Below are positions 7,968-16,273 of a DNA stretch of 64,000 bases, one piece after another. The stretch comes from Rapidithrix thailandica (GTDB lineage: Bacteria; Bacteroidota; Bacteroidia; Cytophagales; Flammeovirgaceae). Where the stretch lies: NCBI RefSeq assembly GCF_039710355.1, contig NZ_JBDKWZ010000006.1, positions 62,001 to 126,000 of the forward strand, read 5' to 3'. A model generated the notes under the pieces. It did no database searches, had not been told where the DNA came from, and saw only the letters and a list, made by a program, of their open reading frames with translations. Both the position numbers and the translations under genes were made by a program. Every line of letters begins with the position of its first letter. Position 1 is the stretch's first letter.

Positions 7968-10748
7968 TTAAAGTAAAATTTCACAGTCCGGCAAAGCTTG
8001 GGAAGCTTCTTTAGGAATGGATAATAGATGAAGGTTCGCACGCAAATCCAGCCGTTTTAAGCTTTTCAAAGCCAGTACTTCCATAGGAAATGTGGACAAT
8101 TTGTTATAAGACAAATCCAATTCTTCCAACCGTTCTAATCCCCCCATATTTGCAGGGAGTGATTGAAGCAAATTGGTATTCAGATTCAAACTTTTCAGCC
8201 GTCTCAATTGCAGTATGCCTTTAGGAAACACCCGGAGTTTGTTCCTTTCAAAATCCAATTCTTCCAACTGCTCTAACCCTGTCAGGTTGTTTGGAAATGA
8301 TTGGAATTGACTTGAACCAAGATCCAGCCTTTTCAGCTGATTTAGTTGCAACACATTCAGAGGAAATTCCTTAAGCGTATTAAAATTTAAACCCAACTCT
8401 TCCAACTGCTCTAATTCCACTATGTTTGCCGGAACGGATTGGACACCATTCCCGAACAAATCCAAGCTTCTCAGTTTTTTCAAAGACAACACTGCTTCCG
8501 GAAATTCCTCTAGTAGATTAAGAGAAAGGTCCAGCTCTACAAGATTTTCAAATTCAGCGAGTTCACAAGGCACTAGCTTTAAATTACAATGCTCTAAATT
8601 CAATTGGGTCACCTTCTTTTTATAAGGATAATCCGAGGGAAATTTCAGACGTATTTTTGAATGCTGCCCTCCCCCATGGCTTAAATCCATTATACTGTCT
8701 GTGGTAAGAGTTTCCAAAGTCTTAAGGCGCCATGGATGGAACAAAGGCAGATGAACCAAGAGGTAAGGGAGTCCCTTACCATGCCGTTGAAACAGTTCAA
8801 AACTAAACCGGGCCAGCAGCTCGCGCCCTACGAACGTCTCCACAAAACACTGCTTTTCATAAATATCCTTGGATTCCTCTTTGAGGTTTTCAAAGTCAGC
8901 ATTCCAGACAAGACTCAACCATTCGGCTGGCCCATAGATTTCCAGCAATTTTTTCGCTTCCGCCCGCACGTTTTCCTTTTCCGAACATTTTTGCAACAGC
9001 AGTAATTCCATAAATAACGGCTCGGGTACCCCTCCTTTTTCCAATATTTCCAAAGCCAGTATCTGCGTGGCAGGATCATCGCTCCTCAACATCCGGACAA
9101 GCCTTTCTCCGAAAGCTTTCTCTCCTTTTACATCTTGTAAAAACCCTGACTGATAAGCCATTAACAAACGACACAGTTGGTTTTCCAATAAAACACAAGC
9201 CCCGATAAAGGCCACTTCCGGCAAGGCTACCGGAGGACATTTGCCGATTACGATATGGCTAATACCATCTTCCCACTGTTTGCACAAGGTCAGTCCCAGT
9301 ACCTCCAGGTTCTTCGCAATCACTTGTTCCGGCCAGTGGAATTTGCCTAAGAGCAGTACTTTGGCCCCTGCACAGAGTTTTGTCTCTGCCTCTTGCGCTT
9401 CGGAAAGAGCCAATAGCCAGTTTACTACCAAACTATGCAACAGTGAATAGTCAATATGGAAGGCTTGTAACAAGCGACTCACCGGCCAATCGTTGGGAAT
9501 CTTCAGCTCAGTCAGCTCCTTGAACCGGTAGAAAAACCACTCTTTGTCTTTCCGGGAAAGCTTACTCTTCACAAGGGCCTGCACAAAACGAAGAGTCTCG
9601 CTTGCATTTAATAAAGAGAACCCTTTGAAAACATCGGTTGCTATCGGAAGGTGATGGTTGCTATCCAACATAAACAAGGGATCGCGGATTGGATTTCCCT
9701 CGATCGAAATTCGCTGAATGTACAAGCTCGAAAGTGTATAAAGAAAGGAAAAATCCTCCAGTTGGTTGTTAGCCAATTCCAAGAATTCCAGGTTTTTCAG
9801 AGCACTCCAATCTTCCGGAACCCGGGACAAGCCGGTACCTGTCACCTGTAGGTGTTTAAGGCATTTCATCCCGGTTACGTAGGCTGGCAGCTCCACAAGC
9901 TCCCCTCCTTCGAAAGTTAAGCTCTCCAGTTGTTGGCATTCTTTCAGATCCGGATGAAGGGAAATATTTTGTACCTTGAGCTCATTGAGGAATTTACAGG
10001 CAGATATTCCCGCTAAATCAATTTGAGACGGCTGATCACTTTTCCATTTCAGATACCTCAACTCTTTCAAAAAAGAAAATACAGGCCCTTTCTTCACCCT
10101 CTGTTTGCTAGTGATTTGCAAAGACTCTAACCTCTCGGGCCAAGCATCCGTAGTGGAAAAAGTTTCGATTTCTACGTCTTCCAATTTCAACGTTTCCAAC
10201 TTTGGGCAATTATTCAACTCAGGAAGTTGGCGCAGTGGAGCTTTGATGATCAACCCTTCCAAGCCGGACATTGCAACAAACTCTTCAGGTAACTGTGGTA
10301 GCTTTTTGCTACGTATTCTCAACGTTTTCAAGGTGGGCAAACAAAAACAGGCCGGAAGCTGCCACATCTTGTCCACATTTAAAGAAACTGTTACCAATTG
10401 GGGAAATACCTCCGTTTCCCCAAGGTAGTTCCATTCTTCGGGTATCCCGGGCATTTCAACACAGGCAATACTTAATCTCCTATAAGCAGCTCCTTGGAAA
10501 AAAGCAGGCAGTTTTTTCAAATTGGGAAGCTCTAGTATTACCTGTTCCAAACGGGTAAACCCACCCATGACTTCCGGCAATTCTTCTATCTTCTCATTCC
10601 AGATCACCAAGCTCACACATTGAGGATTACAGCTGGCTAAGAAGCTGTTCAATTCTTCTACCGAGCAAGCAGGATCTTTAATTTCCAGGGAAGTCGCATA
10701 TGCCAGCACCTCCGGATCGCTGGCGGCCCGGATATCTGTAATTTCCAT
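7968..10748 (-). CDS. LRR-BRCT-HEAT-LRR protein, paralogue 2
   Basis: 926 aa with the same order of modules as its neighbours. It opens MEITDIRAAS, then VEELNSFLASCNP, a segment shared by four paralogues. N-terminal LRR-like region to about 375; helical region with SRKDKEWFFYRF; BRCT-like module near 455-510 (AGAKVLLLGKF, TLCKQWEDGISHIVIGK); HEAT-like helices (MLRSDDPATQILALEIL, GGVPEPLFMELLLLQKC). The longest C-terminal LRR array of the five has about nine 23-residue repeats alternating between an FP..VL.L type and an LPAN...LE.LEEL type. The tail LPDCEILL is conserved. No signal peptide or membrane segment. Function unknown; repeat-based binding is inferred. Confidence 0.75.
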   Translation of the reverse strand: MEITDIRAASDPEVLAYATSLEIKDPACSVEELNSFLASCNPQCVSLVIWNEKIEELPEVMGGFTRLEQVILELPNLKKLPAFFQGAAYRRLSIACVEMPGIPEEWNYLGETEVFPQLVTVSLNVDKMWQLPACFCLPTLKTLRIRSKKLPQLPEEFVAMSGLEGLIIKAPLRQLPELNNCPKLETLKLEDVEIETFSTTDAWPERLESLQITSKQRVKKGPVFSFLKELRYLKWKSDQPSQIDLAGISACKFLNELKVQNISLHPDLKECQQLESLTFEGGELVELPAYVTGMKCLKHLQVTGTGLSRVPEDWSALKNLEFLELANNQLEDFSFLYTLSSLYIQRISIEGNPIRDPLFMLDSNHHLPIATDVFKGFSLLNASETLRFVQALVKSKLSRKDKEWFFYRFKELTELKIPNDWPVSRLLQAFHIDYSLLHSLVVNWLLALSEAQEAETKLCAGAKVLLLGKFHWPEQVIAKNLEVLGLTLCKQWEDGISHIVIGKCPPVALPEVAFIGACVLLENQLCRLLMAYQSGFLQDVKGEKAFGERLVRMLRSDDPATQILALEILEKGGVPEPLFMELLLLQKCSEKENVRAEAKKLLEIYGPAEWLSLVWNADFENLKEESKDIYEKQCFVETFVGRELLARFSFELFQRHGKGLPYLLVHLPLFHPWRLKTLETLTTDSIMDLSHGGGQHSKIRLKFPSDYPYKKKVTQLNLEHCNLKLVPCELAEFENLVELDLSLNLLEEFPEAVLSLKKLRSLDLFGNGVQSVPANIVELEQLEELGLNFNTLKEFPLNVLQLNQLKRLDLGSSQFQSFPNNLTGLEQLEELDFERNKLRVFPKGILQLRRLKSLNLNTNLLQSLPANMGGLERLEELDLSYNKLSTFPMEVLALKSLKRLDLRANLHLLSIPKEASQALPDCEILL

Positions 10749-10799
10749 GTTTTGAGTTACTCAGATCAATGGTTTTGTTTTTTAGAAAGCCCTCTTCCC

Positions 10800-13598
10800 T
10801 TACAGTAAAATTTCACATTCCGGTAAAGCTTTCTGAATATCTTTAGGCATTGGAAATGAACGATTTTGCCAACGCAAATCCAACCGCTTTAAGTTTTTCA
10901 AAGCCAATATTTCCTTTGGAAATTGAGTCAGTTCAAGCCTCGTCAAATCCAGTTCTTCCAGCTTTTCCAGTTCCCTGATTTCCACCGGAAGAGCATTGAT
11001 CGAGTTACGTCCAATTGTTAGTACTCTCAGGTTTTTCAATGCCAATACTTCTTTAGGAAACTCGGTAAGTTTATTCGCAAATAGATCAAGCTTCTCCAAC
11101 TTTTCCAATTCAACGATTTCCGCAAGAAGAGAGCTAATATTGTTGATACTGAGGTCCAATACTTTCAAATTTTTCAACGCCAATACTTCTTTGGGAAACG
11201 CCTCCATACTACAAACTCCCAAGCACAATTCTTCCAAATTTGCTAAACCGGCAATACTTGCAGGCAGAGAAATAATTTTACTGGAGTACAAATTCAACAC
11301 CTTCAGTTTTTTCAAGCTCAGCACTACTTCCGGTAGTTCACAGAGATTATTCCCATAGAGGTTCAGTTCGGTAAGGTTTTCAAATTCACGGATCTCCCGG
11401 GGTAAAACCTCTATACCACAATTGCTTAAATTCAATTGGGTGATTTTGGCTTTATGGGGATAATCCGAGGGAAATTTCGGGAGGACATCAATATTCCACT
11501 TTGACCAGTGATCCAGATTCAACACGTTCTCATTCTCCCGGGTGAGGACTTCCATAGCTTTTAAACGCCATTCGTTATGCAAAGGCAAGTTCGCAAACAA
11601 ATAATGTATTCCTTTGCCATAGCGCTCAAACAAGCCCAAGCTAAATTGGGAAAGCGGTTCTTTCCCGGTTACTTTCTCCAACTCACATTGCTTTTTATAA
11701 ATTTGATGCTCCGCTTTTTCCTGGCTGTTCACAAAGTTTTTCCGGTCGCGCACAAAGCTCAGCCACTCAGCCGGCCCGAAAGCTTCCAAAAGCTTTTTGG
11801 CTTCTTTTCTCACCTTGGAATCCTCCGAGCATTTCTGTATCACCAGCAATTCGATAGATAAGGGTTCCGGTACACCTCCGCTTTTTAACATTTCCAGGGC
11901 TACCATTTGGGTTCCGGGATCCTCACTTTGCAACATTTGCATAACTCCTTCACCCATCTGTTGCTCTCCTTGCCGGGCCTCTTGCAGCAGGAATTTCGGG
12001 TCTGCTTCTTCCAACAAACGGTACAATTGATTTTCCAACAATACACAGACTCCTTCATACGCTTCTTCCGGCAAATTTACCGGAGGCCGCTTCCCTACGA
12101 CAATATGGCTAATACCTTCTTCCCATTTGTTGCATAATGTCACATTTAAGGCCGTCAACTTCTCTTTGAGTTCTTTTTTGGTTTGCTCGAATTTCCCTGT
12201 TAAATACACTTTGGTTCCCGCCTGAAACTTCTCTTCTGCCTTCTGTTGTTCGGAGAGTTCCAAAATTCGGTGCGTCAATACATCTTGCAAAGGCTTATAG
12301 GCAATATGCAATGCCTGCAACAAGCGGTACACTGACCAGGTTGGAGGAACCGTAAAGCTGGTTTGCTCCTTGAATTGCGTATAAAACCATTCTTTCTCTT
12401 CCCGGGAAAGTTTGCTTTTTGCCAAACCCGAGACAAAACGAAGGGTCTCTTTATAACCAAGAGCAGTAAATGAATCCAGAGCCTCTATACGTACCGGAAG
12501 CATTTTGTTGCCTTCCAACATAAACAGAGGATCGCTTATAGGATTTTTTTTAAGGTTGATAAAATGTGTTTTCGAATTAGGTAATGTATAGACAAATGCC
12601 GCGTCTTTGAGTTGATTATTTTCCAAATCCAAACACTCCAAGCCTTTCATTCCACTCCAATCATCCGGTACTTGTGACAGCTGGGTATCTATAACCTCTA
12701 ATGAAAAGAGGTGTTCCAACGCCGTCACATAGAAAGGCAAGGAGGCCAACTCCCCTCCCTTTATTTTAAAATATTTCAAGCCTTCACAACCCTTCAAACC
12801 TTCGTGTAGAACGACATTCTTTAACTCAAGATGCTCCAGCGATTTACACACGGAAATACCCGCCAAATTGGCTTTGGAAGGCTTTTGGTTAAACCACTCT
12901 ATTTTCCACAGGTTTTTCAAGATAGAAAAAACCGGGCCTTTGTTCACCGCTATTTGATTTGAGATAAACAAATATCCCAAGCTCTCCGGCCAATAATCCG
13001 TAGAAGAAAAATCTTCTATTTCCGTTTTTTTCAGATACAAATATTTCAAGCCCCTGAGGGTATGCAAAACAGGCATTTGACAGAGAGGAGCCTCTACAGA
13101 CAAGTTTTGTAGCATTGTCATCTTTGCTAACGTTCCGGGAAATTCACGCAACTCGTTGCTGAATACTTTCAAGTATTTCACGCTGGGCAAACAAAAGCTG
13201 ACCGGAAAATGCTTCATCCTTTCTATGTCAAGGGTAAAGCGGATCAATTGAGGAAGCAAAACAGGCTCTCCGGTATGGCTCCATTTCTCAGGGATCCCGG
13301 GTAACTCAGCACATTTGATGGTTAATTCCTTATAAGCGGCCTCCTGAAAAAAGGAAGGAAGCTTTTTCAAGTTAGGAAGGTCAAGTATCACATACTCCAA
13401 GGCAGTCAATTCCCTCATGGCCTCCGGCAGCTCTTCAATTCGATCGTTCCGGAAAAACAAAGTCCTGCAATTCGACTTATATTTTGTAAAGAAATCATTT
13501 AGTTCCTCTACCGTACAGCTTTTGTCTTCAATGAACAGCTGACCTGCTTCTTTCAAGGTGTCAAGATCTACAACTTGATGTATATTATTAATTTTCAT
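10800..13598 (-). CDS. LRR-BRCT-HEAT-LRR protein, paralogue 3
   Basis: 932 aa, starting MKINNIHQVV and sharing VEELNDFF. N-terminal irregular LRRs to about 380 (LPQLIRFTLDIERMKHFP); helical linker with SREEKEWFYTQF; BRCT-like module near 458-515 (AGTKVYLTGKF, TLCNKWEEGISHIVVGK); HEAT-like pair (MGEGVMQMLQSEDPGTQ, ALEMLKSGGVPEP). The C-terminal LRR array has about eight repeats in which two 23-residue types alternate, giving a 138-bp DNA period. Tail LPECEILL. The gap to paralogue 4 is about 50 bases, consistent with co-transcription. Family relationship to its neighbours is clear; biochemical role is not known. Confidence 0.75.
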   Translation of the reverse strand: MKINNIHQVVDLDTLKEAGQLFIEDKSCTVEELNDFFTKYKSNCRTLFFRNDRIEELPEAMRELTALEYVILDLPNLKKLPSFFQEAAYKELTIKCAELPGIPEKWSHTGEPVLLPQLIRFTLDIERMKHFPVSFCLPSVKYLKVFSNELREFPGTLAKMTMLQNLSVEAPLCQMPVLHTLRGLKYLYLKKTEIEDFSSTDYWPESLGYLFISNQIAVNKGPVFSILKNLWKIEWFNQKPSKANLAGISVCKSLEHLELKNVVLHEGLKGCEGLKYFKIKGGELASLPFYVTALEHLFSLEVIDTQLSQVPDDWSGMKGLECLDLENNQLKDAAFVYTLPNSKTHFINLKKNPISDPLFMLEGNKMLPVRIEALDSFTALGYKETLRFVSGLAKSKLSREEKEWFYTQFKEQTSFTVPPTWSVYRLLQALHIAYKPLQDVLTHRILELSEQQKAEEKFQAGTKVYLTGKFEQTKKELKEKLTALNVTLCNKWEEGISHIVVGKRPPVNLPEEAYEGVCVLLENQLYRLLEEADPKFLLQEARQGEQQMGEGVMQMLQSEDPGTQMVALEMLKSGGVPEPLSIELLVIQKCSEDSKVRKEAKKLLEAFGPAEWLSFVRDRKNFVNSQEKAEHQIYKKQCELEKVTGKEPLSQFSLGLFERYGKGIHYLFANLPLHNEWRLKAMEVLTRENENVLNLDHWSKWNIDVLPKFPSDYPHKAKITQLNLSNCGIEVLPREIREFENLTELNLYGNNLCELPEVVLSLKKLKVLNLYSSKIISLPASIAGLANLEELCLGVCSMEAFPKEVLALKNLKVLDLSINNISSLLAEIVELEKLEKLDLFANKLTEFPKEVLALKNLRVLTIGRNSINALPVEIRELEKLEELDLTRLELTQFPKEILALKNLKRLDLRWQNRSFPMPKDIQKALPECEILL
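10880..11345 (-). repeat. 138-bp higher-order repeats in the C-terminal LRR array of paralogue 3
   Basis: The plus-strand phrase gtttttcaa.gccaata(c)ttc recurs at 10893, 11031 and 11169, exactly 138 bases apart. This equals two 23-codon LRRs. The intermediate repeat type (LE.LEELDL..N.L..LPAEI) alternates with the FPKEVLALKNLK type. Confidence 0.75.
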
Positions 13599-13647
13599 CT
13601 ATTTACAAGTTCTATTATCGGTTTTAGTTTTTGAACCTTTCCTAAGA

Positions 13648-16188
13648 CTACATCTTAATTTCGCAGGAGGGCAAAGCTTCTCTGATTTCTTCCAATAAGG
13701 ATCCGGCCAATTGCTTTTTATTGAATTTACAAGTATATAAATTCAGTTCTTTTAAATTTTTCAAGGCCAATATTTCCTTCGGAAACCCGGTTAACTCATT
13801 CGCATATAAACCAAGCCTTTCCAAGTTTTCCAATACAGCGATTTCTTGAGGAACGGATTTTATTTTGTTACTCCCTAGATCTAATGCTTTCAGTTTTTGC
13901 ATACTCAACACCACTTCCGGAAACTCGTGAAGCTGGTTTTCTTTCAGACTCAATTCGGTTAAGTTATCAAACTCGGTTAACTCGCGCGGTAAATATTTCA
14001 ACCCGCAACAACTCAATTTCAATTGGGTAATCTTCGATTTATGGGGATAGTCTATGGGGAATTTCGGATAGGTGTCAATTTTCCACTTTGACCATTGGTC
14101 CAGGTCCAACACCCCGTCTTTGGTAAGGAGTTCCAGTGTTTTCAGACGCCATTCATCATGCAAAGGCAAGTCTGTTAACAAATAATGTACTCCTTTGCCA
14201 AAGCGTTGAAACAATTTCAAACTAAATTGAGCAAGCAATTCTTTCCCGGCTACCTCTTCCAGATCGCACTGTTTTAAATATAGATCACGTTCCTCTTTTT
14301 CCCGGATGTTCACAAAGGTCTTCCTGTCACGGACAAAACTCAACCATTCAGTCGGACCGAACGCTTCCAAAAGCTTTCGGGCGGCTTTTCTTAGGGCCAC
14401 CTCCTTCGAGCATTTTTGTATCAATAGCAATTCAATAAATAACGGCTCCGGTACACCTCCGTTTTTCAGCATTTCCAAGGCTACCATTTGTGTGCCGGGT
14501 TCTTCGCTTTGTAACATCTGTTCTACTCCTTCTCCCATCTGCCGCGCTCCTTCTTGGGCCTCTTGCACCAAAAATTTCGGATCGGCCTCTTCAAACAAGC
14601 GGTACAGTTGATTTTCCAGCAAAAGACACACCTGGTCATAGGATGCTTCCGGTAGTTTCATGGCAGGCCGCTTCCCTACCACAATGTGACTGATACCTTC
14701 TTCCCACTTGTCGCACAGCGTCAGGTTCAGTGTTTCCAATTTTGCTTTGATTTCCTTTTTGGGCTGTTGGAATTTTCCTTCCAAATAGACCTTCGCCCCT
14801 GCCCGGAGCTTTGCTTCAGCCTCTTGTTGTCCGGAGAGTTCCAGTATCCGTTGCGTTATGATGTCCTGTAAAGGTTTATAGGCAATGTTCAAGGCCCGTA
14901 ATAGCCGGTATGTTGACCAATCATGGGGAAGGGTCAGTTTGGGAACTTGCTGAAACTGATGGTAAAACCACTCTTTCTCCTCTCTGGAAAACTTGCTTTT
15001 GCTAAGCCCAAACACAAAACTAACCGTTTCTTGATACGAAAGCGGGGCAAATTTTTGCAGTTCATCGGTTTCTATAGGGAGCTTTTTTGTGCCCTCCAAC
15101 ATGAATAGAGGGTCGCTGATGGGATTGTCCCCAATAATAATTCGGTCAATTTTCGAACTCTTAAGGGTATAGAGAAAAGAAAAATCCTTGAGTTGGTTGT
15201 TTTCCACACTCAAGGTCACCAAGTGCTTCAATCCACTCCAGTCCTCCGGCACCCGTGACAATTGTGTATCTTTGATATCCAATAAGCGGATGGAATCCAT
15301 CCCCATCAGATAAACCGGTAGTTCTTCCAGTTGCTCTCCTTTGATTTTTAAAAACCTCAAACGGTCACATGCGGTCAAATCTTCATGCAAATCCACATTC
15401 TTAACCTCTAGCTCCTCCAGGTTTTTACAAACAGAGATACCCATCAAATTGACTTTGGAAGGCTTTTGGTTACGCCAAATTATCTTTGTCAAATTTTGCA
15501 TCGTAGAAAAATCCGGTCCTTTGTTCACCCCAATCATATTGTGAATAAACAAGCTTATCAGATTCTCCGGCCAACAGTTGGCAGATGAAAAATCCTCTAT
15601 TTCTACTTTGTGCAAACTCAAGTTTTTCAGATTTGAGAGATCATGCAAAAGAGGCATTTGCCGCAGGGGGGCTTCTATCACCAACCGCCTCAGCTCCGGC
15701 ATTACCGCAAAATCCTCAGGCAATTGGTGCAGATAGTAGCTGTATATTGTTACTTGGCGCAAAGAAGGGACACAAAAGCAAGCCGGTAATTCTTGCATCT
15801 CGTCTATATCCAATCTCAAGCTGATGAGAGGAAAGGAGAGCGGCTCTCCCGATTGAAGCCAAGCCTCGGGCACCTCAGGCATTTTGGTACAACTGATGGT
15901 TAATTCCGTATAAAAAGCCTTTTGAAAAAAATCCGGAAACTTCTTCAGCTTCGGAAGGTCAAGCGTTACCTCTCGCACTGTAGACAGTAAGCCCATGGCC
16001 TCCGGTAGTTCTTCCAGATGATCGTGTTTAATTTTTAAAGCCCGGCAAGTAGGTTTGTATTCCAATAAAAAATCATTTAACTCTTCTTTGGAACAGTTAG
16101 CATCTGCAATCACAAGCTCGTTTACTTGTTGGATTTCATCTTTAATAGCAGTATCTAACGTTTCAATATATTTACTTTTACTATACAT
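13648..16188 (-). CDS. LRR-BRCT-HEAT-LRR protein, paralogue 4
   Basis: 846 aa from ATG at 16188 (MYSKSKYIETLD). An upstream in-frame ATG at 16248 would add 20 residues but reads through a strong hairpin at 16211-16262 and has no match in the other paralogues. It shares KEELNDFLLEYKPTC and LEELPEAMG with them. BRCT-like module near 459-515 (AGAKVYLEGKF, TLCDKWEEGISHIVVGK); HEAT-like segment (MGEGVEQMLQSEEPGTQ, ALEMLKNGGVPEP). The C-terminal array is short, about five LRRs, and the tail LPSCEIKM is a variant of LPECEIL. Probably cytoplasmic. Function not known. Confidence 0.75.
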   Translation of the reverse strand: MYSKSKYIETLDTAIKDEIQQVNELVIADANCSKEELNDFLLEYKPTCRALKIKHDHLEELPEAMGLLSTVREVTLDLPKLKKFPDFFQKAFYTELTISCTKMPEVPEAWLQSGEPLSFPLISLRLDIDEMQELPACFCVPSLRQVTIYSYYLHQLPEDFAVMPELRRLVIEAPLRQMPLLHDLSNLKNLSLHKVEIEDFSSANCWPENLISLFIHNMIGVNKGPDFSTMQNLTKIIWRNQKPSKVNLMGISVCKNLEELEVKNVDLHEDLTACDRLRFLKIKGEQLEELPVYLMGMDSIRLLDIKDTQLSRVPEDWSGLKHLVTLSVENNQLKDFSFLYTLKSSKIDRIIIGDNPISDPLFMLEGTKKLPIETDELQKFAPLSYQETVSFVFGLSKSKFSREEKEWFYHQFQQVPKLTLPHDWSTYRLLRALNIAYKPLQDIITQRILELSGQQEAEAKLRAGAKVYLEGKFQQPKKEIKAKLETLNLTLCDKWEEGISHIVVGKRPAMKLPEASYDQVCLLLENQLYRLFEEADPKFLVQEAQEGARQMGEGVEQMLQSEEPGTQMVALEMLKNGGVPEPLFIELLLIQKCSKEVALRKAARKLLEAFGPTEWLSFVRDRKTFVNIREKEERDLYLKQCDLEEVAGKELLAQFSLKLFQRFGKGVHYLLTDLPLHDEWRLKTLELLTKDGVLDLDQWSKWKIDTYPKFPIDYPHKSKITQLKLSCCGLKYLPRELTEFDNLTELSLKENQLHEFPEVVLSMQKLKALDLGSNKIKSVPQEIAVLENLERLGLYANELTGFPKEILALKNLKELNLYTCKFNKKQLAGSLLEEIREALPSCEIKM

Positions 16189-16210
16189 GAATACAGGTGG
16201 TTTAGGGAAA

Positions 16211-16262
16211 TGCCTGTAGGGGTTTTGCTTTTCAAACATCACAAGCAAAACCCCTATAGGCA
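16211..16262 (-). terminator. Strong hairpin between LRR paralogues 5 and 4 (terminator or attenuator)
   Basis: A 20-bp stem (TGCCTGTAGGGGTTTTGCTT against AAGCAAAACCCCTATAGGCA, one G-T pair) with a 12-base loop. In the direction of transcription it is followed only by TTTCCCT, so the U-tract is weak. It could reduce read-through into the downstream four-gene block or protect the upstream mRNA end. Confidence 0.55.
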
Positions 16263-16273
16263 GGATATCCGGA

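Noticed and set aside
16189..16248. N-terminal extension of LRR paralogue 4
   Set aside because: It reads through a 20-bp hairpin and has no counterpart in the other paralogues.
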